Notes under the pieces: generated by a model
The model's input: the letters and a program-made list of their open reading frames with translations, nothing else
What the model was told of the DNA's origin: nothing
Databases searched by the model: none
Part shown: positions 17,429 to 26,155 of the stretch, piece by piece
How positions within the stretch are numbered: position 1 is the first letter of the stretch
How the letters are laid out: every line of letters begins with the position of its first letter
Source of the DNA: Pedobacter antarcticus
Lineage (GTDB): Bacteria > Bacteroidota > Bacteroidia > Sphingobacteriales > Sphingobacteriaceae
Assembly: GCF_900112985.1 (NCBI RefSeq)
Contig: NZ_FONS01000012.1
Coordinates: 1 to 64,000 of the forward strand
Direction: 5' to 3'
DNA: 64,000 bases
Program-made: the position numbers and the translations under genes

Positions 17429-18790
17429 ATGGGCAAAGAAAAATCTACCGCTCAATCCCCGATAGTAGTGGGGTTGGATATTGGTACCACAAAAATCTGT
17501 GTGATAGTTGGTCGCAGAACACAGCATGGTAAAATAGAAGTTCTGGGCATTGGTAAAGCTGAATCCGCTGGTGTCACCCGTGGTGTGGTTTCCAATATTC
17601 AGAAAACAGTTCAGGGAATCTCACAGGCCGTAGAACTGGCCAGCGGACAGTCCAACGTTGAAGTGCGTGTGGTGAACGTTGGTATAGCCGGGCAGCATAT
17701 CAAAAGTTTGCAGCATCGTGGTATTCTGACAAGAAGAGAACTGAATAATGAAATCAGTAAAAAAGATCTGGATAAGTTAATTGATGATATGTTCAAACTG
17801 GTTATGCCCCCGGGAGAAGAAATTATTCATGTACTGCCCCAGGAATTTACTGTAGATAATGAACCAGGAGTAAAAGATCCGATTGGTATGGCAGGCGTAC
17901 GCCTGGAAGCGAATTTCCATATCATCTCAGGTCAGGTTACTGCGGTTAAAAATATTATGCGTTGCGTGACCAATGCAGGGCTGCAAACTCAGGAGTTGAT
18001 ACTTGAGCCTCTCGCTTCGTCAGAATCTGTTTTGAGTGAAGAGGAGAAAGAAGCAGGTATCGCCTTAGTGGATATTGGAGGTGGTACCACCGATATCGCT
18101 ATATTCCACGAGGGAATTATCCGTCATACTGCAGTGATCCCTTTTGGTGGTAACAGTGTGACTGAAGATATTCGTGAAGGATGTTCTGTAATGCGAAATC
18201 AGGCAGAATTGTTGAAGACCCGATTTGGTTCTGCCCTTGCTGAAGAAAACAAGGAAAATGAGATAATCTGTGTTCCTGGTCTGCGTGGCCGTGAACCGAA
18301 AGAGATTTCAGTTAAAAATTTAGCTTATGTGATCCAGGCCCGTATGGAAGAAATCATTGAGCATGTTTATTACGAAATCAAATCCTCAGGTTATGAAAAG
18401 AAACTGATCGGTGGTGTTGTGATTACCGGTGGTGGTGCGTTGTTGAAACACCTGGCGCAGTTAGTTGAGTATGTAACAGGACTTGACTGTCGTGTAGGTT
18501 ATCCTAATGAACATTTGTCGAAATATGAGGATATGCCAAAAACGATCTATGATGATCTGAAAAGTCCAATGTATGCTACCAGCGTAGGTTTGCTGATCAA
18601 AGGGATTCAGAAAGCAGAAGAATTAATGGAAGAACTGAAACAGCCTGGTGTGTATGTTGAGAAACCGGCAGCTGTTAAAGATAAAGTAAAACGAAGCGGA
18701 GGTGGATTGTTTGATAAGTTGCTGGCGAAGACCAAAGACTTTATTAAAGATGATATGAACGTTAGTGATGAAGATTATATCAAACCGTAA
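17429..18790 (+). CDS. ftsA: Cell division protein FtsA (actin-like FtsZ membrane tether)
   Basis: Binds FtsZ and tethers the ring to the inner membrane. The 453-aa protein carries the actin-fold phosphate-1 loop VGLDIGTTKICVIVG, the phosphate-2 loop ALVDIGGGTTDIAIF, the adenosine motif GGVVITGGGALLKHL, and the SHS2/1C insertion between them. The C-terminus is longer than in E. coli and ends with a segment (GGGLFDKLLAKTKDFIKDD) that can form a membrane-binding amphipathic helix. Start ATG at 17429, 51 bases after ftsQ. Confidence 0.97.
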   Translation: MGKEKSTAQSPIVVGLDIGTTKICVIVGRRTQHGKIEVLGIGKAESAGVTRGVVSNIQKTVQGISQAVELASGQSNVEVRVVNVGIAGQHIKSLQHRGILTRRELNNEISKKDLDKLIDDMFKLVMPPGEEIIHVLPQEFTVDNEPGVKDPIGMAGVRLEANFHIISGQVTAVKNIMRCVTNAGLQTQELILEPLASSESVLSEEEKEAGIALVDIGGGTTDIAIFHEGIIRHTAVIPFGGNSVTEDIREGCSVMRNQAELLKTRFGSALAEENKENEIICVPGLRGREPKEISVKNLAYVIQARMEEIIEHVYYEIKSSGYEKKLIGGVVITGGGALLKHLAQLVEYVTGLDCRVGYPNEHLSKYEDMPKTIYDDLKSPMYATSVGLLIKGIQKAEELMEELKQPGVYVEKPAAVKDKVKRSGGGLFDKLLAKTKDFIKDDMNVSDEDYIKP

Positions 18791-18792
18791 TG

Positions 18793-18852
18793 TTATCAAC
18801 ATCAAACAATTTTTCCACATTTTTAACAGTTGTGGAAAACCTATGTTGAAAA
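18793..18852. promoter_or_regulatory. Four DnaA-box-like 9-mers in mirrored order between ftsA and ftsZ
   Basis: Seen directly: TTATCAACA (18793-18801, +), TTTTCCACA (18811-18819, +), TTTTCCACA on the minus strand (18831-18839) and TTTTCAACA on the minus strand (18844-18852). Each differs from the E. coli DnaA-box consensus TTATCCACA at one or two positions. The inner pair can also form a 9-bp hairpin with an 11-base loop. Whether DnaA binds here is inference; an RNA structure in the ftsA-ftsZ spacer is the alternative. Confidence 0.45.
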
Positions 18853-18918
18853 AGTGTTAATATTACGTTGAGAGATGAACAGGTAAAACCAATTTTTAAG
18901 TAACTGATTCATAAATAT

Positions 18919-20556
18919 ATGTATTTTGAAATGTTAAAAGATAAGTCATCAATCATCAAGGTAATTGGTGTTGGTGGCGGTGGTGGTAATGCGGTTAACC
19001 ATATGTACCGTCAGGGAATTGCAGGAGTAGACTTTATTATTTGTAATACTGATGCGCAAGCATTGGAGTTTAGTCCTATCCCTAATAAGGTGCAACTTGG
19101 CGCTAGTTTAACCGAAGGAATGGGCGCAGGCTCAATCCCTGAAGTAGGAAAAAATTCGGCTATTGAAAATATAGACGATATCAAAAGCATGTTAGGCAGT
19201 ACAACAAAAATGCTGTTCATCACTGCTGGTATGGGTGGTGGTACCGGTACAGGTGCTAGTCCTATTATAGCCCAGGCGGCTAAAGAACTTGACATTTTAA
19301 CTGTAGCTATCATTACCACGCCTTTTTCTTTCGAAGGTAAAAGACGTAAGATGCAGGCAGAAGACGGTCTTGATGAGCTTAAAAAATATGTTGACTCTTA
19401 TCTGGTTATTTCTAACGACCGTCTGCGGGAAATATTTGGTAACCTTACATTGGGTTCTGCATTTGCGCAGGCTGATGATATCTTAACAACAGCTGCCAAA
19501 GGAATCGCAGAGATTATTACCGTGCCGGGTTATATTAACGTGGATTTCAAGGATGTACGTACCGTAATGAAAGACAGTGGTGTCTCCATTATGGGTAGTT
19601 TTGCTTGTGAAGGTGAAAATAGAGCATTAAATGCAGTCGAAGGCGCATTGGCTTCTCCATTGCTTAAAGACAATGAGATTGAAGGTGCAAGATATATACT
19701 TTTAAATATCAGCTCAGGTGTCCAGGAGGTAACGATGGATGAAGTCGCCATTATTACTGATTATATTCAGGATAAAGCTGGATTAACTGCAGACTTAATC
19801 TGGGGTAACTGTATCGATGAGAATCTGGGTGAAAAAATCTCGGTTACTATTATCGCTACAGGATTTCAGACGACTGAACAAAGAGCTCAGGATAAAAAGA
19901 ATGTACAGAAGAAAATATCTTTATTAACTCCTGAAGAAGCTCCTTTGGTAAAACCACTGGAACCAGCAAATTCATTTATCGAGCCAAGGAATAATATTTA
20001 TTCCAATGAGCCGGTTATGAAGCTTAAGGACGATAAAAAGCAAAATGATCTGTTCGGTGACATGTATAGCGGTAATATGAGCCGCAGAAATGAAGACACT
20101 GAGAATGGAATCATCAGACATACTCTTGTCGAAGAGGAAACTCCTGTTACAGAGAACAGACAAGAAAATGGAGCAGATTTTGAACTCAAGGTTTCTGAAA
20201 CTGATTTTGTATTCGAAAAACCTAAATCTTCATTTGCAGACCCATCTGCATCTTATCAGGAAGAAAGAACCGAACCAGGGCTTGATGATGATAAAAGCGA
20301 TGAGTCCATCGAAGATCAGCTTAAAAAATCTAAAGAACGCATAATGCGCCTGAAGGATTTAAGTATGAAACTTCGTACGACTAATGGATTACAGGAATTA
20401 GAGAATGAGCCTGCTTATAAACGTAAGCAAACACAATTGCAACAGGTTCAGCACTCCTCGGAGTCACAAGTTTCGCGCTTCACATTGAGTACCGATAGTG
20501 AAGGTGGGACTGAGATAAGACCTAACAACTCATTCCTGCATGATAATGTAGATTAA
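18919..20556 (+). CDS. ftsZ: Cell division GTPase FtsZ
   Basis: Tubulin-like GTPase that forms the division ring. The 545-aa protein has the N-terminal IKVIGVGGGGGNAVNHM, the GTP signature GMGGGTGTG (residues 104-112), the NVDFKDV synergy loop, and a long, charged linker of about 200 residues (roughly 330-530) before a short C-terminal peptide. The long linker is typical of Bacteroidota FtsZ. It is the last dcw gene and is followed by a strong terminator. The 128-base spacer before it carries the DnaA-box-like cluster. Confidence 0.98.
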   Translation: MYFEMLKDKSSIIKVIGVGGGGGNAVNHMYRQGIAGVDFIICNTDAQALEFSPIPNKVQLGASLTEGMGAGSIPEVGKNSAIENIDDIKSMLGSTTKMLFITAGMGGGTGTGASPIIAQAAKELDILTVAIITTPFSFEGKRRKMQAEDGLDELKKYVDSYLVISNDRLREIFGNLTLGSAFAQADDILTTAAKGIAEIITVPGYINVDFKDVRTVMKDSGVSIMGSFACEGENRALNAVEGALASPLLKDNEIEGARYILLNISSGVQEVTMDEVAIITDYIQDKAGLTADLIWGNCIDENLGEKISVTIIATGFQTTEQRAQDKKNVQKKISLLTPEEAPLVKPLEPANSFIEPRNNIYSNEPVMKLKDDKKQNDLFGDMYSGNMSRRNEDTENGIIRHTLVEEETPVTENRQENGADFELKVSETDFVFEKPKSSFADPSASYQEERTEPGLDDDKSDESIEDQLKKSKERIMRLKDLSMKLRTTNGLQELENEPAYKRKQTQLQQVQHSSESQVSRFTLSTDSEGGTEIRPNNSFLHDNVD

Positions 20557-20572
20557 CATAGAACAAACTTAT

Positions 20573-20609
20573 AAAAAGCCTTAACAGAATACTGTTAAGG
20601 CTTTTTTTT
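20573..20609 (+). terminator. Rho-independent terminator of the dcw cluster
   Basis: Perfect stem AAAAAGCCTTAACAG (20573-20587) with CTGTTAAGGCTTTTT, loop AATA, followed by a run of eight T. Ends the transcript after ftsZ. Confidence 0.93.
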
Positions 20610-20652
20610 GAACTAAATGGTTGATAAGGTTGACTATTACGTAGCGTATCAC

Positions 20653-20684
20653 CTTGTATTTAAGCGCTAGAAAGCTTAAATTTG
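20653..20684 (+). promoter_or_regulatory. Bacteroidota promoter of the alpha-oxoamine synthase
   Basis: -33 element CTTG (20653-20656), 20-base spacer, -7 box TAAATTTG (20677-20684), a good match to TTTG-N19/21-TAnnTTTG. Predicted start near 20690, about 26 bases before the TTG start codon. Confidence 0.75.
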
Positions 20685-20715
20685 CAACATTAATTAGAAC
20701 TTAATACACATCACA

Positions 20716-21960
20716 TTGGATATTTTTGAAAAGATAGCAAAACATATGGGCCCGCTCGGGCAGCATCAAAAATGGTCGCATGGATATTTCTCCTTTCCTA
20801 AACTTGAAGGAGCAATTGCACCTCATATGAACTTTCGCGGAAAAGAACATTTGGTTTGGAGTTTAAATAACTACCTAGGTTTAGCGAATCATCCTGAGGT
20901 TAGAGAGGCAGATATGAAAGGTGCGGCAGAATTTGGTATGGCTTATCCTATGGGAGCACGTATGATGTCAGGTAACTCCAAATATCACGAGCAACTGGAA
21001 CAGGAATTGGCAGCGTTTGTCGGTAAACCTGATGCTTTCCTGCTTAATTTTGGTTATCAGGGCATGTTGTCTATTATTGACTGTCTTGTAGACAGAAATG
21101 ATGTTATCGTTTACGATGGAGAATCTCACGCCTGTATTATCGACGGTTTACGATTACATCTGGGCAAACGTTTTGTTTACAAGCATAATGATATCGAAAG
21201 TGCGAGAAAACAACTGGAGCGTGCTACTAAATTAGTAGAGCAGTCGGGTGGTGGAATTCTCGTGATTACTGAAGGCGTGTTCGGTATGTCAGGTGCACAG
21301 GGAAAACTTAAAGAAATCATCGAACTTAAAAAGGATTTTAACTTCCGTTTATTAATCGATGATGCGCATGGGTTTGGTACAATGGGTAAAACCGGAGCAG
21401 GTACTCATGAAGAACAAAATTGTATAGAAGGAGTAGATATTTATTTTGCAACTTTTGCGAAGTCTATGGCTGGAATTGGCGCGTTTGTTGCCTCTACAGA
21501 AGAGATGACTAACTTCTTCCGTTATAATATGCGGTCTCAGACCTTTGCTAAGGCTTTGCCTATGCCAATGGTTGTTGGGCTTTTAAAGCGTTTAGAGTTG
21601 CTTAAAAACAATCCAGAGCTAAGAGAGCGTTTATGGCATATTGCCACTTCCCTGCAGAAAGGGCTAAGATCACGCGGATTTGACCTGGGGATCACAAATA
21701 CCATGGTTACACCGGTTTTTCTTAAAGGTGAGTTACTGGAAGCAACAGCATTAACAATGGATCTAAGAGAGAATTATAGTATCTTTTGTTCAATTGTTGT
21801 TTATCCGGTAATCCCTAAGGGTCTAATCGAATTGCGTTTAATTCCTACTGCTATGCATACGATTGATGATGTAGAGCGAACCCTTGAAGCATTTAGTGCA
21901 ATAGCAGAGAGATTGAACAGTGGTTATTATAGAGATAACAAATTAAATATTGAAGCTTAA
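20716..21960 (+). CDS. PLP-dependent alpha-oxoamine synthase (sphingolipid/sulfonolipid-type acyltransferase)
   Basis: Family enzymes condense an amino acid with an acyl thioester and release CO2. The 414-aa protein shows SLNNYLGLANHPEV, the cofactor-binding IDDAHGFG (D216, H218) and the PLP lysine in TFAKSMAGIG (K249). It belongs to a Bacteroidota-wide branch starting MDIFEK; members act on serine (sphingolipid base) or cysteate (sulfonolipid), and sequence alone does not tell me which. Glycine-using relatives (Kbl) and BioF are less likely. The start is TTG: no in-frame ATG or GTG lies between the promoter and residue 1. It is a single-gene unit. Confidence 0.88.
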   Translation: MDIFEKIAKHMGPLGQHQKWSHGYFSFPKLEGAIAPHMNFRGKEHLVWSLNNYLGLANHPEVREADMKGAAEFGMAYPMGARMMSGNSKYHEQLEQELAAFVGKPDAFLLNFGYQGMLSIIDCLVDRNDVIVYDGESHACIIDGLRLHLGKRFVYKHNDIESARKQLERATKLVEQSGGGILVITEGVFGMSGAQGKLKEIIELKKDFNFRLLIDDAHGFGTMGKTGAGTHEEQNCIEGVDIYFATFAKSMAGIGAFVASTEEMTNFFRYNMRSQTFAKALPMPMVVGLLKRLELLKNNPELRERLWHIATSLQKGLRSRGFDLGITNTMVTPVFLKGELLEATALTMDLRENYSIFCSIVVYPVIPKGLIELRLIPTAMHTIDDVERTLEAFSAIAERLNSGYYRDNKLNIEA

Positions 21961-22000
21961 TATTTATTGTCCCGGATAAGGGAATACTTATTTTACCTAA

Positions 22001-22043
22001 AAAAGAGCCTGAATCACACATCAATGATACAGGCTCTTTTTTT
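22001..22043 (+). terminator. Rho-independent terminator after the alpha-oxoamine synthase
   Basis: Stem AAAAGAGCCTG / CAGGCTCTTTT (22001-22011, 22030-22040), extended inward by ATCA/TGAT, and followed by T. Confidence 0.88.
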
Positions 22044-22224
22044 AAATGAATTTTTGAATTGGGTTTCCATATTTATCGAGGATGTCTTTTTCTTGATTTA
22101 TTGTGGAAAAAAAACTGGATATAGTAATTATATTTCGCACGCTAATTTCATTAAATTAGATTAAAGAACTAAATTAGTGTAAGTGTTATAATAAATCCTA
22201 AACCAAACCAAAAAATATCTAGAA

Positions 22225-22401
22225 ATGAAAAAATTTGACGAATTGAAGAATCTCTTGGCTTCCATCGAAGCCGATGCTGATAAGTTTTACAATAAGGCGA
22301 ACAGTGCTGCGGGAACGCGATTACGGAAAGGCATGCAGGACCTTAAAAACCTGGCTCAGGAAATAAGGTTGGAAATTCAGGAGTCTAAAAACAAAGCTTA
22401 A
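22225..22401 (+). CDS. Histone H1-like small DNA-associated protein
   Basis: A 58-aa protein, MKKFDELKNLLASIEADADK onward, ending ESKNKA. It matches the small Bacteroidota histone-H1-like family by its characteristic DADKFYNKANSAAGTRLRKGMQDLK core. It is rich in Lys, Glu and Ala and is predicted to be almost wholly helical. Members are thought to bind DNA, but their role is poorly known; this copy lacks the long lysine/alanine tail of true H1. It has its own leader and a strong terminator, so it is probably a monocistronic gene. Confidence 0.85.
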   Translation: MKKFDELKNLLASIEADADKFYNKANSAAGTRLRKGMQDLKNLAQEIRLEIQESKNKA

Positions 22402-22402
22402 C

Positions 22403-22436
22403 AAAAAGCGCATTGTAGTTATACAATGCGCTTTTT
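22403..22436. terminator. Bidirectional terminator between histone-H1-like gene and dapA
   Basis: Perfect 15-bp stem AAAAAGCGCATTGTA (22403-22417) / 22422-22436 with loop GTTA. A run upstream and T run downstream let it act for both the + gene and the convergent - operon. Confidence 0.9.
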
Positions 22437-22468
22437 GCTTTTATAAAACACTTCAATTGCTGTCTTTT

Positions 22469-23347
22469 CTAGCTGATTCTGTTCAGCTCAGCAATTATTT
22501 GCTCATTTAATCCAGTCGTCGCAGAAACTAATGGCAGACGTACCTGGTCTCCACACACGTTAAAATGCTTTAATGCAGCTTTTATGCCTGCAGGGTTACC
22601 TTCCGCAAACGCCAGCCTGGTTAACTCAATTAAGCGCAGATGCAGGGGCAGGGCCGAACTAAAATCTCCCTGAAGACATAGACGTACCAATTGCGATACT
22701 GCAGCAGGCAAAGCATTCCCAACCACAGAGATCAAACCGGAGGCACCTAAAGCAATCATCGGAAGTGTGATAGGATCGTCACCTGAAATTAAGAGGAAAT
22801 CTGCCGGTTTATCTCTCATAATCTGGTTGAACTGTTCGAAGTTCCCGGAAGCTTCTTTAATGCCTATTATATTCTTAAAGTCTGCCGCTAATCTGCATGT
22901 AGTTTCTGCACTCATATTACTTGCCGTTCTGCCAGGTACGTTATACAAAAGTATTGGAAGATGGCTAACGTCACTAATCGCTTTGTAATGCTGGTATATA
23001 CCTTCCTGCGAAGGTTTATTATAATATGGGCTTGCTGAAAGGATACAATCATATCCTGCTGTATCAAAATTCTTAATGGTATCTACCACTGACGCAGTAT
23101 CATTTCCGCCAATTCCAGCGATAAGAGGTAATCTTCCGTTATTAATTTCTGCAGTATATGCCCAGATTTTTTTCTTCTCTTCCTTATTAAGTGTGGCCGA
23201 CTCACCTGTTGTTCCTAAAGACACCAGATACTCTACCTGGCCTTCGATCTGGTAATTGATCAGGTTTTTAAGCCCTGTGTAATCTACCGATCCATCTGCA
23301 TTAAATGGTGTAACCAATGCTACACCCGTTCCATGAAATCTGTTCAT
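22469..23347 (-). CDS. dapA: 4-hydroxy-tetrahydrodipicolinate synthase
   Basis: Condenses pyruvate with aspartate semialdehyde, the first committed step to lysine and meso-DAP. The 292-aa TIM barrel has LGTTGESATL, the catalytic tyrosine in LLYNVPGRT (Y135) and the Schiff-base lysine in GIKEASGN (K164). It supplies meso-DAP to MurE, whose DNPR motif in this window calls for it. It lies 10 bases downstream of ligA on the same strand, so the two are likely cotranscribed. Confidence 0.97.
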   Translation of the reverse strand: MNRFHGTGVALVTPFNADGSVDYTGLKNLINYQIEGQVEYLVSLGTTGESATLNKEEKKKIWAYTAEINNGRLPLIAGIGGNDTASVVDTIKNFDTAGYDCILSASPYYNKPSQEGIYQHYKAISDVSHLPILLYNVPGRTASNMSAETTCRLAADFKNIIGIKEASGNFEQFNQIMRDKPADFLLISGDDPITLPMIALGASGLISVVGNALPAAVSQLVRLCLQGDFSSALPLHLRLIELTRLAFAEGNPAGIKAALKHFNVCGDQVRLPLVSATTGLNEQIIAELNRIS

Positions 23348-23357
23348 TTTTTTGTAT

Positions 23358-25370
23358 TTACTTCAATAGCTTTAATAACTCTTCCACTGTAAGAAATGGA
23401 ATGTTTAGTTTCTGTGCTTTTTCTAGTTTAGAAGGACCCATATTATCGCCGGCCAGCAGATAATTCAGTTTGGCGGATATGCTGCTCAGGATCTTTCCAC
23501 CATGCTTTTCAATCAATTGTTTGAGTTCCTCCCTGCTGTGCTGTTCAAAAACTCCCGAAATTACGAATGTTTTTCCAGTAAGTTTGTCACTTTCCAGTAT
23601 CACAGCAACATCTTCCGCTACAAATTGTAATCCATGCGTTCTAAGCAGCTCAATTTGCTGAATATGTGCGGGATCACCAAAATATTCAAGAATACTTTCT
23701 GCTATTCGTTGCCCGATTTCGTCAATGGCAGTAAGTTGCTCGGCATTCAGGCCCATTAAGGTGTCAATATTACCGGTAGCGATAGCAAGTTTCCTCGCGA
23801 CTGTTTCTCCTACATAGCGTATCCCCAGACCAAATAATACCTTTTCAAAAGGCATCTGTTTGGAAAGCTCAATCCCCTTGAGCATATTGGTGATTGATTT
23901 TTCACCAAAACGTTCCATTGTCTTAAGCTCATCCTGATGATCTTTTAGTGTATACAGGTCGCTAATATGCTTTACCAGGCCCTTTTGGTAGAAAGCAACA
24001 ATAGTTTCATCACCCAGGCCATCTATATTCATCGCTTTGCGGGAGATAAAATGCTGTATTTTACCAACAATCTGTGGCCCGCAACCCTCATCATTCGGGC
24101 AATAAAACGCCACTTCACCTTCTTTACGGATCAATTCCGTTCCACATTCCGGGCAGTTCTGCGGATAAATAACCGGTAAAGCACCCGGTTGGCGGGCTGA
24201 GAAATTCACCCTTATGATTTTTGGAATGATTTCACCTCCTTTTTCCACAGCCACACGATCACCGATATGTAGGTCTAACCGTTGAATTTCATTAGCATTA
24301 TGCAAAGTTGCGCGTTTAACAGTTGTTCCTGCAAGCAGTATCGGCACCAGATTAGCAACCGGTGTTACTGCACCAGTTCGGCCGACCTGGTAACTCACGC
24401 TGTTTAAAACAGTTTCAACTTCCTCCGCTTTGTATTTATAGGAAATTGCCCATCTCGGTGATTTAGCCGTAAAGCCCAATTCCTGCTGCTGATTGAAGCT
24501 ATTAACTTTAATCACAATACCGTCGATATCGTAGCCGAGTTCATAACGGCGTTTCTCCCAATAATGGATGAATTCCAGAACAGACTCTATATCATTGCAG
24601 AGTTTGGTGTCCTGAGAAATATGAAAACCCCATTTTTTCAATTCCTGCAGGCTTTCATAATGTGTTTTAAAATACTCTTTTTCTGTATTCAGACTATAAA
24701 AAAATGCATCCAGAGGTCTTTTTGCCACCTCTTTTGGGTCCTGCATTTTAATCGTACCGGAAGCGAAGTTTCTTGGGTTAGCATAGGTAATTTCACCTAG
24801 TTCTTCCCTTTCGATATTTAACCTGTTAAATGCAGCTTTATGCATAAATATTTCGCCTCTTATTTCAAATAATTCTGGCGCTTCCGCTGACTTCAATTTA
24901 TGCGGGATATTACTTATTGTCTTGACATTCGCAGTGACATCATCACCTTTTGTTCCATCGCCACGTGTCACAGCCCGAACCAGCCGGCTGTTTTCGTAGG
25001 TCAGGCTGATAGAAAGCCCATCAAATTTTAACTCGCAGACATATTCGAAATTGCTGCCGAGTGCCTTTGTGATACGTTCATCAAAATCCCTTAAATCCTG
25101 CTCATTATACGTGTTTCCCAGAGACATCATTGGCCAGCGGTGCTTCACTGTAGTGAAATTTTTGGTAATATCACCGCCAACTTTCTGAGTAGGAGAGTCG
25201 GGATCTGCATATTCCGGATGTGCCAACTCCATACGGTTTAACTCAGCCAGCTTCTGATCAAATTCGTAATCAGCAATGGTTGGCATGGCAAGAACATAAT
25301 AATTATAGGTATGCTGATTAAGCTCGTTAACCAGTGCATCCATCGTGTCTTTAATAGCAGTTGATGACAT
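23358..25370 (-). CDS. ligA: NAD-dependent DNA ligase LigA
   Basis: Seals nicks during replication and repair, using NAD+. The 670-aa protein has the full architecture: Ia domain (YYVLAMPTIADYEFDQ), adenylation domain with KFDG (K115), OB fold, four-cysteine zinc finger (CPECG ... CPNDEGC), helix-hairpin-helix domain, and a C-terminal BRCT domain (LTGKTFVISGVFEQHSREEL). It lies upstream of dapA. Confidence 0.98.
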   Translation of the reverse strand: MSSTAIKDTMDALVNELNQHTYNYYVLAMPTIADYEFDQKLAELNRMELAHPEYADPDSPTQKVGGDITKNFTTVKHRWPMMSLGNTYNEQDLRDFDERITKALGSNFEYVCELKFDGLSISLTYENSRLVRAVTRGDGTKGDDVTANVKTISNIPHKLKSAEAPELFEIRGEIFMHKAAFNRLNIEREELGEITYANPRNFASGTIKMQDPKEVAKRPLDAFFYSLNTEKEYFKTHYESLQELKKWGFHISQDTKLCNDIESVLEFIHYWEKRRYELGYDIDGIVIKVNSFNQQQELGFTAKSPRWAISYKYKAEEVETVLNSVSYQVGRTGAVTPVANLVPILLAGTTVKRATLHNANEIQRLDLHIGDRVAVEKGGEIIPKIIRVNFSARQPGALPVIYPQNCPECGTELIRKEGEVAFYCPNDEGCGPQIVGKIQHFISRKAMNIDGLGDETIVAFYQKGLVKHISDLYTLKDHQDELKTMERFGEKSITNMLKGIELSKQMPFEKVLFGLGIRYVGETVARKLAIATGNIDTLMGLNAEQLTAIDEIGQRIAESILEYFGDPAHIQQIELLRTHGLQFVAEDVAVILESDKLTGKTFVISGVFEQHSREELKQLIEKHGGKILSSISAKLNYLLAGDNMGPSKLEKAQKLNIPFLTVEELLKLLK

Positions 25371-25389
25371 AATATGCGAAGTTAGGAAA

Positions 25390-26094
25390 TCAGTCTGAAA
25401 ATAGAGGGCTATTACCTCTTGACGGTAATAATTGTTCTATCTCAGAGAAGATCTCCATAGAAAGGTCGGCAGTATGCTCATGGTAGGAATTTAATCCGTC
25501 TATGAGCAATTGACTTTGGTCCGCGGTGAAAGGATCCTTCCATATCCTTTTGCAGATCTGAGTAAGCGCATAACCCACATTTTTAGTTTCATTATAGCTG
25601 AACAGGTAACGGCTTGATATAAACTTTTGATAAAAATTGTCAAATTTTCCAATATCAGGAATTCCCGCTTTCCGGAGGAAATCATGAAGCATTGGGGTGT
25701 TTGCTTCCTGTAACTGATCATAGAAACGGGACGTATTTATTTTTTGATGATGAAGCAGTTGTTGATCCAGCATTAGTTCCACGCCGATATGTGCCAGAAA
25801 GAAAGGCTTTACGGGGCTGTCCTTTAAAGCTGGAAGTAGAAATTTTTTAAGATTAGCTGTCTGGAGGGTGAAATAGCTGGAGTTATGAAACAGCCTGTCT
25901 ACTTCAAGATGTGTATTCCATCCAGTAAGCAAGCTCAGGTCAGTAAAAGACTGGTTAAACAGATATTCATGCTTTTCAGGATGTGGGTTCCAGGTTTTAT
26001 CGGCGTTTCTGATCAGATCCGGTAATACCATTCCCAGGACAATGTAAGGATTATCAGTATGTCTCTCGAAGTAATAGTGGGAAAGGAAATTCAT
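25390..26094 (-). CDS. Uncharacterised protein resembling ACP phosphodiesterase (AcpH) family
   Basis: About 234 aa. The N-terminus MNFLSHYYFERH with a following GMVLPDLIRN resembles the MNFLAH ... G ... D pattern of acyl-carrier-protein phosphodiesterase (AcpH), and it has spaced histidines (HLEVDRLFHNS; AHIGVELMLDQQLLHH) that could bind metal. Similarity beyond that is weak by eye, so this is a family hint only. Two adjacent ATGs are possible (26097 or 26094). It lies 19 bases upstream of ligA on the same strand and may head that operon. Confidence 0.65.
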   Translation of the reverse strand: MNFLSHYYFERHTDNPYIVLGMVLPDLIRNADKTWNPHPEKHEYLFNQSFTDLSLLTGWNTHLEVDRLFHNSSYFTLQTANLKKFLLPALKDSPVKPFFLAHIGVELMLDQQLLHHQKINTSRFYDQLQEANTPMLHDFLRKAGIPDIGKFDNFYQKFISSRYLFSYNETKNVGYALTQICKRIWKDPFTADQSQLLIDGLNSYHEHTADLSMEIFSEIEQLLPSRGNSPLFSD

Positions 26095-26130
26095 CATTTA
26101 AAAGTAGAAATTTTTTAACAAGGCTTTTCT

Positions 26131-26138
26131 TATCTTTG
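26131..26138 (+). promoter_or_regulatory. -7 promoter box of tyrS
   Basis: TATCTTTG matches TAnnTTTG, 18 bases before the tyrS ATG, implying a short leader. A T run at 26111-26116 stands at about the -33 position. Confidence 0.6.
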
Positions 26139-26155
26139 GCGAAAAGTATAGAACG

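Noticed and set aside
16841..17527. Minus-strand 228-aa frame across ftsQ and the start of ftsA
   Set aside because: Antisense shadow of ftsQ; its low-complexity part mirrors the Lys/Pro repeat.
21967..22164. 65-aa frame after the alpha-oxoamine synthase
   Set aside because: It reads through a strong terminator hairpin and has no recognisable sequence.
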